From the NCBI RefSeq assembly GCF_000482785.1, contig NZ_AXWS01000008.1, positions 806,001 through 870,000 on the forward strand: DNA of 64,000 nt, in the 5' to 3' direction. Shown in pieces: positions 46,708 to 54,392 of this stretch. This stretch comes from Derxia gummosa DSM 723 (GTDB lineage Bacteria; Pseudomonadota; Gammaproteobacteria; Burkholderiales; Burkholderiaceae_E). The translations under genes were made by a program, and so were the position numbers. Positions within the stretch are counted from its first letter, which is position 1. Each line of letters opens with the position of its first letter. The notes under the pieces were generated by a model, which searched no databases, was not told the DNA's origin, and saw only the letters and a list, made by a program, of their open reading frames with translations.

Positions 46708-47198
46708 GATAAGTCTCCTTTTCCCGATGGCATTTCGCCTTTCACGGCCGCGCTTTCCGGCGACGAATCGTCGAATCGCTCGACCTCCACATGCTCGCTG
46801 CGGAGCACCACGGTGCACGGCTCTTCGCGGACGGTCTGCGCATCGCGATGGATGCGCACCTCCTCCCGCAGCCGCCAGCGGCGGGTGACGACCAGTACCT
46901 CTTCGTACACGGGCACGATCACCACGCCGTCTTCCTCGCGCACGCCCGGCAAAGGCTCGTCGACCAGACGACCGACCGGGTGGCGTTCCATCCTTGGCGA
47001 TTCGCGCCGCAATTGCGCGTCGACCGTTTCGGTTCTTTCCGTCACGCGGCGATGCAGACGCAGGCCGCGGGGCAATTCGACCGGCTTTCTTTCCAGCCGC
47101 AATTCCTCGCGCAGGACCGGAATCACGGTCGCGCCAGCATCGCGGGCCGGCATTGCGGTCGCGTCGTCGCTTTCTGTTGGTCGGGAATCACCTGTCAT
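46704..47198 (-). CDS. Short DUF2382 domain protein
   Basis: A 164-residue protein that is essentially one DUF2382 domain: TVIPVLREELRLERKPVELP, then VVIVPVYEEVLVVTRRWRLRE and REEPCTVVLRSEHVEVERFD. ATG 47198 is used; the open frame continues upstream without family similarity. Its stop overlaps the GTG start of the larger DUF2382 gene, so the two are translated together. Codon use is less GC-biased than in neighbouring genes. Confidence 0.75.
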   Translation of the reverse strand: MTGDSRPTESDDATAMPARDAGATVIPVLREELRLERKPVELPRGLRLHRRVTERTETVDAQLRRESPRMERHPVGRLVDEPLPGVREEDGVVIVPVYEEVLVVTRRWRLREEVRIHRDAQTVREEPCTVVLRSEHVEVERFDDSSPESAAVKGEMPSGKGDLS

Positions 47199-47542
47199 GC
47201 CGGAATCCGCCCTTTCGCCTGCCTGTCCGAATTGCCGAACCGGCGTTTCGCGGCCGGAAAGCGCGGCCGGAAAGCCGGGGCCGCATTCGTGCCGATCGTG
47301 GATTTGATCCGTGCCGGAGGGAACGCGGCAATCCATTCGGCAACGGTTCTGGCAACCCGGAAACACCCCTCGGAATCGACCGACACGCCGGTCCGCCGGG
47401 GCGCCGACACACGCCGCTGCCTTCGCGCCGACAGACCTCGCCGAAACCGGCCGGAAGAGCGGCGGCGTCGGCCGTGGCGCATCGATCCAGCTGCCCGGCA
47501 CAAGGCGATCAGGCTTGCTCGGCATCACCTGCCGGAGCTTGC
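47199..47542. promoter_or_regulatory. 344-base divergent gap between DUF2382 operon and P-type ATPase
   Basis: Contains an exact tandem duplication of the 13-mer GCGGCCGGAAAGC (47250-47262, 47263-47275). No gene is convincing here. GGAG at 47534-47537 serves the ATPase start. Promoters for both directions must lie here, but I could not assign hexamers. Confidence 0.5.
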
Positions 47543-50386
47543 ATGGCGGGCAAGATCGCTTTCATGAAGCCTTCAATCTTTTTCGTTCCGCGCTGCGACT
47601 GGCATGCCGTGGCCGGTACCGATGCCAGCGCCCGGCTCGGCGTCGATCCCGCCACCGGCCTTGCCAGCGACGAGGCCGCGAGCCGCCTTGCCAGCCACGG
47701 CCCCAACGTGCCGACCGGGCGGCCGGGCCGGCCGCTGTGGCGTCGCGTGCTCGACCAGCTCGTCGCGCCGCTGGTGGCAGTGCTGATCGCGGCCGGCGTG
47801 GTGACGGCGGCGCTCGGCGAATGGGTCGATGCGGGCGTGATCCTCGGCGTGGTGGCGATCAATGCCCTCGTCGGGCTGCTGCAGGAAGGCAAGGCCGAGG
47901 CGGCGCTCGCGGCGCTGGCGCGGGCGATGCAGGCCGAGGCCACGGTGCTGCGCGACGGCGCGCGCCGCCGGCTCGATTCGGCCGCGCTGGTGCCAGGCGA
48001 CATCGTGCTGCTCGCCGCCGGCGACAAGGTGCCGGCCGATCTGCGCCTGCTGCACGGCAAGGCGCTGCGCTCGGCCGAGGCGGCGCTCACCGGCGAATCG
48101 GCGCCGGTCGGCAAGCATTGCGATGCACTCGCGGCCGACACCGCGCTGGCCGATCGACGCAACATGGCCTATGCCGGCTGTCTGGTCGTGGCCGGGCAGG
48201 GCAGTGGCGTGGTGGTCGCCACCGGCGACGCCACCGAGGCCGGCCGGCTGTCGCGGCTGATGGCCGAGGCGCCCGATCTCGCCACGCCGCTCACGCGCCA
48301 GATCGCCGCCTTCACGCGTCGGCTGCTGGTCGTGATCGGCCTGCTCACCGTGCTCACCTTCGGCATCGGCGTGTGGCGCGGCGAGCCGCCGGTCGAGATG
48401 TTCGTGGCGGCGGTGGCGCTGGCGGTGGGCGCGATTCCCGAGGGGCTGCCGGCGGCGGTGACGGTCACGCTCGCGATCGGCGTGGCGCGCATGGCGCGCC
48501 GGCGCGCGGTCATCCGGCGCCTGCCGGCGGTCGAGACGCTCGGCAGCACCACGGTCATCTGCACCGACAAGACCGGCACCCTCACCGAGAACGAGATGAC
48601 CGTGCGGCGGTTGCATGCCGGCGGCATGACCGTGGCGGTGACGGGGCAGGGCTATGCACCCGAGGGCCGGCTGACGCTGTTGGCGGACATGGACGGCACC
48701 CCGATCGGCGCCGCCTGCCCCGGCCCGGCGGCGGATGCGGAAGGCGATGCCGCCAGCGACGCCCGGTCCGGCGCCGCGCCGCACTCGCCGGCGCTGCGCG
48801 AGCTGCTGCTCGCCGGCGTGCTCTGCAACGACGCCCGTCTGCGCCGCGACGACAGCGGCCGCTGGAGCGTCGTGGGCGATCCGACCGAGGCGGCGCTGAT
48901 CGTGGCCGCGCGCAAGGCCGGCCTCGACGACGCCACGCTGCTGGCCGTCTTCCCGCGCCGCGACGAGCAGCCCTTCGACTCGGCGCGCCAGACCATGGCG
49001 ACGCTGCACGAGATCGAGGGCCGGCCGGTCGTCTGCGCCAAGGGCGCGCTCGAACGCCTGCTGCCAGCCTGTGCGCGCGTGCTCGACGCCGACGGCCAAC
49101 CGCGCCCGCTCGACGACGCCGCGCGCGACGCCATCGTGCGCAGCGCCGCCGCCATGACCGCCGACGGACTGCGCGTGCTCGCCTTCGCGCGGCGCGAGCT
49201 GCCGGCGGCCGCCGCCTCGCCCGGTGCCGACCCCGGTGCCGACCCCGGTGCTGGCCCCGGTGCTGGCCCCGGTTGCAGCACCGACGCCGCCCGCGCCCGC
49301 CTGCCCGACGACGCGCTCGCCGGCGATCTCGTCTTCCTCGGGTTCGCCGGCATGATCGATCCGCCGCGCGCCACCGCGCGCGCCGCCGTCGCCGCCTGCC
49401 ATGCCGCCGGCATCGATGTGAAGATGATCACCGGCGATCACCCCGGCACCGCGCTCGCCATCGCGCGCCAGCTCGGCATCGTCGATGACGCCGATGCAGC
49501 CGTGCTCACCGGCCGCGACCTCGCGCGGCTAGACCGGCTCGCGCTCGGCGACGCCGCCGCCCACACCCATGTGTTCGCCCGCGTCGAGCCCGAGCAGAAG
49601 CTCCGGCTGGTGGAAGTGCTCCAGCTGCGCGGCGAGGTCGTCGCGATGACGGGCGACGGTGTCAACGATGCGCCCGCGCTGCGCCAGGCCGACATCGGCA
49701 TCGCGATGGGCCAGGGCGGCACCGACGTGGCCAAGGAGGCCGCCGCGATGGTCCTGACCGACGACAACTTCGCCACCATCGAGGCCGCCGTCGAGGAAGG
49801 CCGCGCGGTGTACGACAACCTCGTGCGCTTCATCCTGTGGACGTTGCCGACCAATCTGGGCGAGGGGCTGGTCATCCTCGCGGCCATCGTCGCGGGCAGC
49901 CAGCTGCCGATCACGCCGCTCCAGGTGCTGTGGATCAACATGACAACGGCGGTGCTGCTCGGCATGACGCTGGCGTTCGACCCGGCCGCGCCCGGCCTCA
50001 TGACCCGGCCGCCGCGCGAGCCGGGCGCCGGCCTGCTCGATGCGCGGCTGCTGCGCCGCACCGGCCTCGTCAGCGCGCTGCTGCTCGCGGGCGCCTTCGG
50101 CGGCTTCGAGCTGGCGCTGCGCCACGGCCTCGGTCTGGCCGAGGCGCGCACCGTGGCGATGAACCTGTTCGTGCTGGTCGAGACGGTCTATCTGTTCAAT
50201 TGCCGGGCCGGCGGACCGAATCCCTGGCTCTGGCGCGGCACGCTGGCGATGCTCGCGCTCCAGGCCGCGATGACCTGGCTGCCGTGGTTCAACGCGGTGT
50301 TCGGCAGCGCGCCGATCGGGGCGGCGGAATGGGGGCTGATGGCGGCCTACGCCCTCGGCTGCGGGCTGGTGATACGGCGCTTCTGA
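47543..50386 (+). CDS. P-type cation-transporting ATPase, Ca2+-ATPase-like (P2 type)
   Basis: A 947-residue ion pump. N-terminal cation-ATPase domain (GVDPATGLASDEAASRLASH), actuator motif LTGESAPVG, ion-site helix with AIPEGLPAAVTV (the PEGLP of Ca2+/Na+-type pumps rather than the CPx of heavy-metal pumps), phosphorylation site CTDKTGTLTENE (Asp342), and hinge MTGDGVNDAPALRQADIGIAMG (~705), then C-terminal helices. A 12-base tandem repeat adds a Pro/Gly/Ala-rich stretch at ~residue 560 in the nucleotide-binding domain. ATG 47543 follows GGAG; ATG 47564 is an alternative. The ion (Ca2+, Mn2+ or Na+/K+) is not decidable. Divergent from stress genes. Confidence 0.88.
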   Translation: MAGKIAFMKPSIFFVPRCDWHAVAGTDASARLGVDPATGLASDEAASRLASHGPNVPTGRPGRPLWRRVLDQLVAPLVAVLIAAGVVTAALGEWVDAGVILGVVAINALVGLLQEGKAEAALAALARAMQAEATVLRDGARRRLDSAALVPGDIVLLAAGDKVPADLRLLHGKALRSAEAALTGESAPVGKHCDALAADTALADRRNMAYAGCLVVAGQGSGVVVATGDATEAGRLSRLMAEAPDLATPLTRQIAAFTRRLLVVIGLLTVLTFGIGVWRGEPPVEMFVAAVALAVGAIPEGLPAAVTVTLAIGVARMARRRAVIRRLPAVETLGSTTVICTDKTGTLTENEMTVRRLHAGGMTVAVTGQGYAPEGRLTLLADMDGTPIGAACPGPAADAEGDAASDARSGAAPHSPALRELLLAGVLCNDARLRRDDSGRWSVVGDPTEAALIVAARKAGLDDATLLAVFPRRDEQPFDSARQTMATLHEIEGRPVVCAKGALERLLPACARVLDADGQPRPLDDAARDAIVRSAAAMTADGLRVLAFARRELPAAAASPGADPGADPGAGPGAGPGCSTDAARARLPDDALAGDLVFLGFAGMIDPPRATARAAVAACHAAGIDVKMITGDHPGTALAIARQLGIVDDADAAVLTGRDLARLDRLALGDAAAHTHVFARVEPEQKLRLVEVLQLRGEVVAMTGDGVNDAPALRQADIGIAMGQGGTDVAKEAAAMVLTDDNFATIEAAVEEGRAVYDNLVRFILWTLPTNLGEGLVILAAIVAGSQLPITPLQVLWINMTTAVLLGMTLAFDPAAPGLMTRPPREPGAGLLDARLLRRTGLVSALLLAGAFGGFELALRHGLGLAEARTVAMNLFVLVETVYLFNCRAGGPNPWLWRGTLAMLALQAAMTWLPWFNAVFGSAPIGAAEWGLMAAYALGCGLVIRRF
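49225..49272 (+). repeat. 12-bp tandem repeat inside the P-type ATPase gene
   Basis: Two units of GGTGCCGACCCC followed by two of GGTGCTGGCCCC, encoding (GADP)2(GAGP)2. The length is a multiple of three, so unit gain or loss keeps the frame. Confidence 0.8.
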
Positions 50387-50399
50387 GGCAGGCGCCGGG

Positions 50400-51215
50400 T
50401 CAGCCGAGCGCCGCCGGCGGTTCGGCCTGGCCGGGCGCGACCGCCACGGCCTGAAGCGTGAGCCCGTCATGCCGGATGCCCTCAACGAGCCGCAGCCGCT
50501 CGAGCCCGGCACGGATCTCCTCGCGCGCGGAGAAATGCAGATGCGGCGGCAGATGGTCGAGGAAGCGCCCCCAGCTGCGCGCCTGAGCGGCCTCGATCGC
50601 GGCGTCGGCGCTCGCGTACACGGCCACGTCGGGCAGGGCGTCGATCGTGTAGCCGGCGAAACCGGCGCCGTCGAGCAGCGTGGCCAGTTCGCCCTGGCCG
50701 ACCGGAAATTCCTCCGCCTCGGCCGGCAGCGGATGGGCCGAGAAGGGCGCCCGGCCGAACACCAGCTTCTTTACCGCATCGACCGGATGCGGCCGGTCGG
50801 CGCTGGGCGTGACGATGCCCAGCCGACCGCCCGGCTTGAGGATGCGGCGCAGCTCGGCCAGCGGCGTGGCCTTGTCGGCGAGCTTGTGGAAGCCGCTGGC
50901 GAACACGATCGCGTGGAAGCAGCCAGCCGGAAAGCGCCGCAGATCGGTCGGCGAGCCGACCTGGAAGCGCAGGTTGCGGCGCGAGATCTGCTGCGCCATC
51001 GAGATGCGCAGCGCGAGCGGATCGAGACCGAGCACATCGCCGCGCATGCCGACCATCTTCGCGAGGATGTCGGTGAGCACGCCCGCGCCGCAGTTGAGTT
51101 CGAGCAGAGAGTCGCCGAGGTTGAAGTCGAGCGCCTCGGCGAGCGCGCGGCCTTCGCGGATGGCTCGGTCGAAGGCGAGCTGTTCGTAATGGCGGGCAAG
51201 ACTGGGCGTCGTCAT
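50400..51215 (-). CDS. Class I SAM-dependent methyltransferase
   Basis: A 271-residue methyltransferase. Motif I is LLELNCGAGVLTDILA, motif II VLGLDPLALRISMAQ, motif III region LRRFPAGCFHAIVFASGFH and post-III LRRILKPGGRLGIVTPS. The pattern is of the UbiE/Methyltransf_11 group, but the substrate is unknown. It ends 13 bases from the convergent ATPase gene. ATG 51215. Confidence 0.82.
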   Translation of the reverse strand: MTTPSLARHYEQLAFDRAIREGRALAEALDFNLGDSLLELNCGAGVLTDILAKMVGMRGDVLGLDPLALRISMAQQISRRNLRFQVGSPTDLRRFPAGCFHAIVFASGFHKLADKATPLAELRRILKPGGRLGIVTPSADRPHPVDAVKKLVFGRAPFSAHPLPAEAEEFPVGQGELATLLDGAGFAGYTIDALPDVAVYASADAAIEAAQARSWGRFLDHLPPHLHFSAREEIRAGLERLRLVEGIRHDGLTLQAVAVAPGQAEPPAALG

Positions 51216-51416
51216 GGCGGGCTGGGCGAGGCGTTTACCGGCGCGCCCGCCGCCCCCGACGCCGATGACCGCGTAACGCGGAATGTCACGGGCGTGTCGG
51301 GAATGTCGGGCGCGGGCGCGGAACCGGCTGGCCCTGCAGGCTGCGTGCCCGGTCGGCTGTGTGGCTGGGCGGCTGGGCAACGCTAGCGGGCGGCAAGCGG
51401 CCGGCCGGGCGGGACT

Positions 51417-52406
51417 TCAGCGCGCGGGGCGCAGCCCGGCGCCACGCTTGCCGGTGCCGCCGGTCGGCCGCGCCGCGACGGCGGGCCGGCGCAGGCTGGC
51501 CTGGAGGCGCTCGCGCAGGTCGTCGGCACGGGCCTCGGCACCGGCGGCGCGCTCTGTCTGGGCGGCGAGCAGGGCCGATTGCGCTTCGAGCCGGGCGGCA
51601 AGCGCGTCCTGGCGCGTCTGGGCGGCCGCGAGTTCGGCGCGCTGGCGCTCGGCCGCGCGCTCGGCCTCGTCGCGCGCGGCGCGGGCGTCGGCGTCGGCGC
51701 GGCGAGTGGCCTCGCGCGCTTCGGCCAATTGCAGCAGGACATGTTTCTGGACGGCCTCGAGCCGCTCGGTCGCGCGCCCGAGTTCGTCGCGGAAGGCGGT
51801 TTCGCGCGCGGCGTGATCGTGCTGGAGCGCGGCGAGGGCATCCGTGGCGGCGGCGCGTTCGTCGGCCAGGTCGCGCTCGGTCTGAAGGCGGCGCGCTTCC
51901 TCGGCGGCGAGCCGGGTATCGGCGCGGTCGCGGGTGGCGGCATGGGCCTCACGCTCGGCGCCGAGGTCGGCGCGCAGCAGGGCGATCTGGCCATCGCGGT
52001 CGGCCAACTGACGGCGCAGTTCGGCGATCTCGGCCCGCGCGGCGTCAGCATGGCGCGTGGCCTCGGCGGCGGCGGCCTCGGCGCCAACGGTGCGCTCGGC
52101 GAGCGCAGTGCGTTCTTCGTCGAAGGCGGCGCGTCCCTGTTCGAGCGCGACCTGCCACATCGCCAGCGCCGCCTGCGAGACCGCGTCGGGCAGTGAAGGC
52201 GCCAGCTCGCTGGCGCGCGACTGCTCGTCGCGCCAACGCTTGAGTTCGTCGTTGATGGTGGTGCGGCTGCCCTGGCGGATCTCGGCATAGATCGAGTCGA
52301 CGGTCAGTTCATGCGCGCGACGGCCTTCGGCCAGCAGGCGATGCGCGGTTTCGCGGGTTTTCTGGCGGGTGTCGCTGAAACGGCTCATGACGCGGAACTT
52401 GGGCAT
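51417..52406 (-). CDS. KfrA-like DNA-binding coiled-coil protein
   Basis: A 329-residue protein: N-terminal KfrA_N-type DNA-binding segment (DTRQKTRETAHRLLAEGRRA, then LTVDSIYAEIRQGSRTTIND), and from ~residue 75 to 310 a nearly continuous Ala/Glu/Arg-rich coiled coil, ending in a basic tail. KfrA proteins were described on IncP plasmids as autoregulators with structural roles in segregation; chromosomal relatives are common in Burkholderiales. The start is ATG 52406 or ATG 52388; neither has a clear ribosome-binding site. Divergent from a tyrosine recombinase across an AT-rich palindromic region. Confidence 0.8.
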   Translation of the reverse strand: MPKFRVMSRFSDTRQKTRETAHRLLAEGRRAHELTVDSIYAEIRQGSRTTINDELKRWRDEQSRASELAPSLPDAVSQAALAMWQVALEQGRAAFDEERTALAERTVGAEAAAAEATRHADAARAEIAELRRQLADRDGQIALLRADLGAEREAHAATRDRADTRLAAEEARRLQTERDLADERAAATDALAALQHDHAARETAFRDELGRATERLEAVQKHVLLQLAEAREATRRADADARAARDEAERAAERQRAELAAAQTRQDALAARLEAQSALLAAQTERAAGAEARADDLRERLQASLRRPAVAARPTGGTGKRGAGLRPAR

Positions 52407-52512
52407 TCGTGTTGATGTATTCGTATGTATATCGTTATATACGTACTATATCAATCATGAAATTTACGATAATCCTAATAATCAAAAATTCAGGCATAAA
52501 CTCGCGCCAACC
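52407..52512. promoter_or_regulatory. AT-rich divergent promoter with palindrome
   Basis: A 106-base gap of strikingly low GC. It holds GTATAT-CGTT-ATATAC (52427-52442) plus further TACGTA/TATAT words. A plausible KfrA autoregulatory site or recombination-related site. Confidence 0.55.
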
Positions 52513-53664
52513 ATGGTTTCCCATCTGATTCCCGCTCCGAATGGCGTCGATGCCGCCGTCGAGTCGTCGCGCGTCGCGCTCGACGGCTCGATCGCGCCCA
52601 ACCGCGCTTCGGCCGACCGGCGCCAGATCGCGGCCGACACGGATGCCGACGCGATCGCCGCCTGGCTGGCCGAGTTCGCTGGGTCGCCGCACACGACGCG
52701 CGCCTATCGCAAGGAGGCGGTCCGGCTGCTGGTCTGGGCCACGCAGGCGCGCGGCAAGCCGCTGTCGGCGCTCACGCGGGACGACCTGCTGGCCTATGAA
52801 GACTTCCTCGCGGCGCCGCATGGCGACTGGGCCGATCCGGCGCGGCCGCGCACGGGGGCGGGGCGGCGGCTGTTCACCGCGCCGCTGTCGGAGGCGAGCC
52901 GGCGTCAGGCCATGAATGTGATCGGCAGCCTGTTCGCCTGGCTGGTGCAGGCCGGCTATCTCGCCGCCAATCCGATGGTGTTGCGGCGCCGGCGTGGCGA
53001 CACGCGCGGCAGCGCAAAGGCGCGGGTGCAGGAACGCTGGATCGATCAGGCACTGTGGGCACGCGTGCTGGCGCTGGCCGATGCGATGCCGGCCGACACG
53101 CCGCGCGACGGGCAGCACCGCGAGCGCGTGCGCTGGCTGCTGCGGCTGCTGGTCGGCACGGGCCTGCAGGTGTCGGAAGTGGCGGCGGCGCGCGCCGGCG
53201 ATCTGCGCCTGCGCCGCGAACGCTGGTGGCTGGCCGTCACCGGCAAGGGCGGCGTCACCGGCGATGTACCGATCTCCGCCGCGCTGATGGACGACTTCGC
53301 GCGCTACCGGCGCTTTCACGGCCTGCCGCCGCTGCCCGCCCCCGACGAGACCACGCCGCTCGTGCTGCCGGTGGCGGGCCGGGTCGGCAAGCCGCTCACG
53401 CCCACGCTCGTCTATCTCGTGGTGAAGGAAGCCTTCCGCCGTTTCGCCAGCCAGATCGAACAGGACGACCCCGCCGGCGCCGCCACCCTGCGCCGCGCCT
53501 CGACCCACTGGCTGCGCCACACCGCCGCCACCCACCAGGCCGATGCCGGCAACGATCTGCGCCACATCCAGCAGAACCTGCGCCATGCCTCGATCGAGAC
53601 CACCGCCATCTATCTGCACGCCGACGACGACCGGCGCCACGACGCCACGACCTCGGGCGGCTGA
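52513..53664 (+). CDS. Tyrosine recombinase/phage-integrase family protein with Arg-I replaced by Gln
   Basis: A 383-residue protein with an N-terminal SAM-like core-binding domain (TTRAYRKEAVRLLVWATQAR) and a catalytic domain. Lys245 (TGKGG), His332 and Arg335 (THWLRHTAATH), His358 (LRHASIETT) and nucleophile Tyr367 (AIYLHA) are all present. However, the first catalytic Arg, normally in a GLRxSE sequence, is Gln219 here (GTGLQVSEVAA, codon CAG at 53167). It may be inactive as a strand-transfer enzyme, or a specialised binding protein. No phage genes or att-like repeats were seen nearby. ATG 52513 lacks a clear ribosome-binding site. Confidence 0.85.
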   Translation: MVSHLIPAPNGVDAAVESSRVALDGSIAPNRASADRRQIAADTDADAIAAWLAEFAGSPHTTRAYRKEAVRLLVWATQARGKPLSALTRDDLLAYEDFLAAPHGDWADPARPRTGAGRRLFTAPLSEASRRQAMNVIGSLFAWLVQAGYLAANPMVLRRRRGDTRGSAKARVQERWIDQALWARVLALADAMPADTPRDGQHRERVRWLLRLLVGTGLQVSEVAAARAGDLRLRRERWWLAVTGKGGVTGDVPISAALMDDFARYRRFHGLPPLPAPDETTPLVLPVAGRVGKPLTPTLVYLVVKEAFRRFASQIEQDDPAGAATLRRASTHWLRHTAATHQADAGNDLRHIQQNLRHASIETTAIYLHADDDRRHDATTSGG

Positions 53665-53726
53665 ACGCCGACTTCCCCGGCGCGGCGGCGGGAAATCGCG
53701 CCAAGCCCGCCTTAGAATCCGCGCCC

Positions 53727-54116
53727 ATGCGTTTTCCCGCCGCCCTCCACCGACTCGCCAGCTGGCTCGCGCTCGCCGCGATGCTGTTCGGCGCGCTCGC
53801 GCCGGCGATCTCGCATGCGATCGCGGCCGACGGTCATGACGGCTGGGTACGTATCTGCAGCGCCGGCGCGGTCAAGTGGCTGCCGGCCGAAGCCGTCCCG
53901 CCCGAGCAGCGCTCGCCCGCGAGCCAGCACGCTCCGACGCTCGACCACTGCCCCTTCTGCGCGCTGCACGCCGACCTGCTGCCGCCCGCGCCAGATGCCG
54001 ACTCCCGCCTGACCACTCCGGCCATGCACGAGGCGCCCACCGCCTTCCTGCGCGCGCCACGCACGCTCCACGCCTGGGCCAGCGCCCAGCCCCGCGCTCC
54101 ACCGCGACGCGGCTGA
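53727..54116 (+). CDS. DUF2946 domain protein
   Basis: A 129-residue probable periplasmic or membrane-anchored protein: N-terminal hydrophobic helix (LASWLALAAMLFGALAPAIS), a Cys in WVRICSAGAVKW and the DUF2946 signature DHCPFCALHADLL, a Cys/His cluster suited to metal binding. Genes of this family commonly sit beside copper-related TonB receptors, as here. Function not established. The 276-base gap after it shows no recognisable element. Confidence 0.75.
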   Translation: MRFPAALHRLASWLALAAMLFGALAPAISHAIAADGHDGWVRICSAGAVKWLPAEAVPPEQRSPASQHAPTLDHCPFCALHADLLPPAPDADSRLTTPAMHEAPTAFLRAPRTLHAWASAQPRAPPRRG

Positions 54117-54392
54117 CTCCAGCCGCGCATCCGCTCCGCGAACACCGGCCCGATGGCCGGCGCACGCCCAACGGTGACCGCGAGCCGGGTCCATCTCGCC
54201 TCGTCCGCCGGCGCCCGGCATTCCGCCGCGCGCTGGCAATCCCCGCCCGAATCCTGTTCCGGACCGCCCGTCGCCGCCCAGGCAGACCGCGCTTCGCCTC
54301 GTGACCGTCACGCCCGTCCCGGTTGACGCGCGCCGTCATGGAGCAGCCGTCACCCGCGCGCCGCGTAGTTCCGGCAGTACCGAACCGTCGCC

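Noticed and set aside
52513-53664. Integrase marking a prophage or genomic island with att sites
   Set aside because: No tRNA, flanking direct repeats or phage/plasmid genes were seen; the surroundings are ordinary chromosomal genes.
54117-54392. Riboswitch (cobalamin-like) before the TonB receptor
   Set aside because: No recognisable B12-box or other conserved riboswitch core could be read in the 276 bases.
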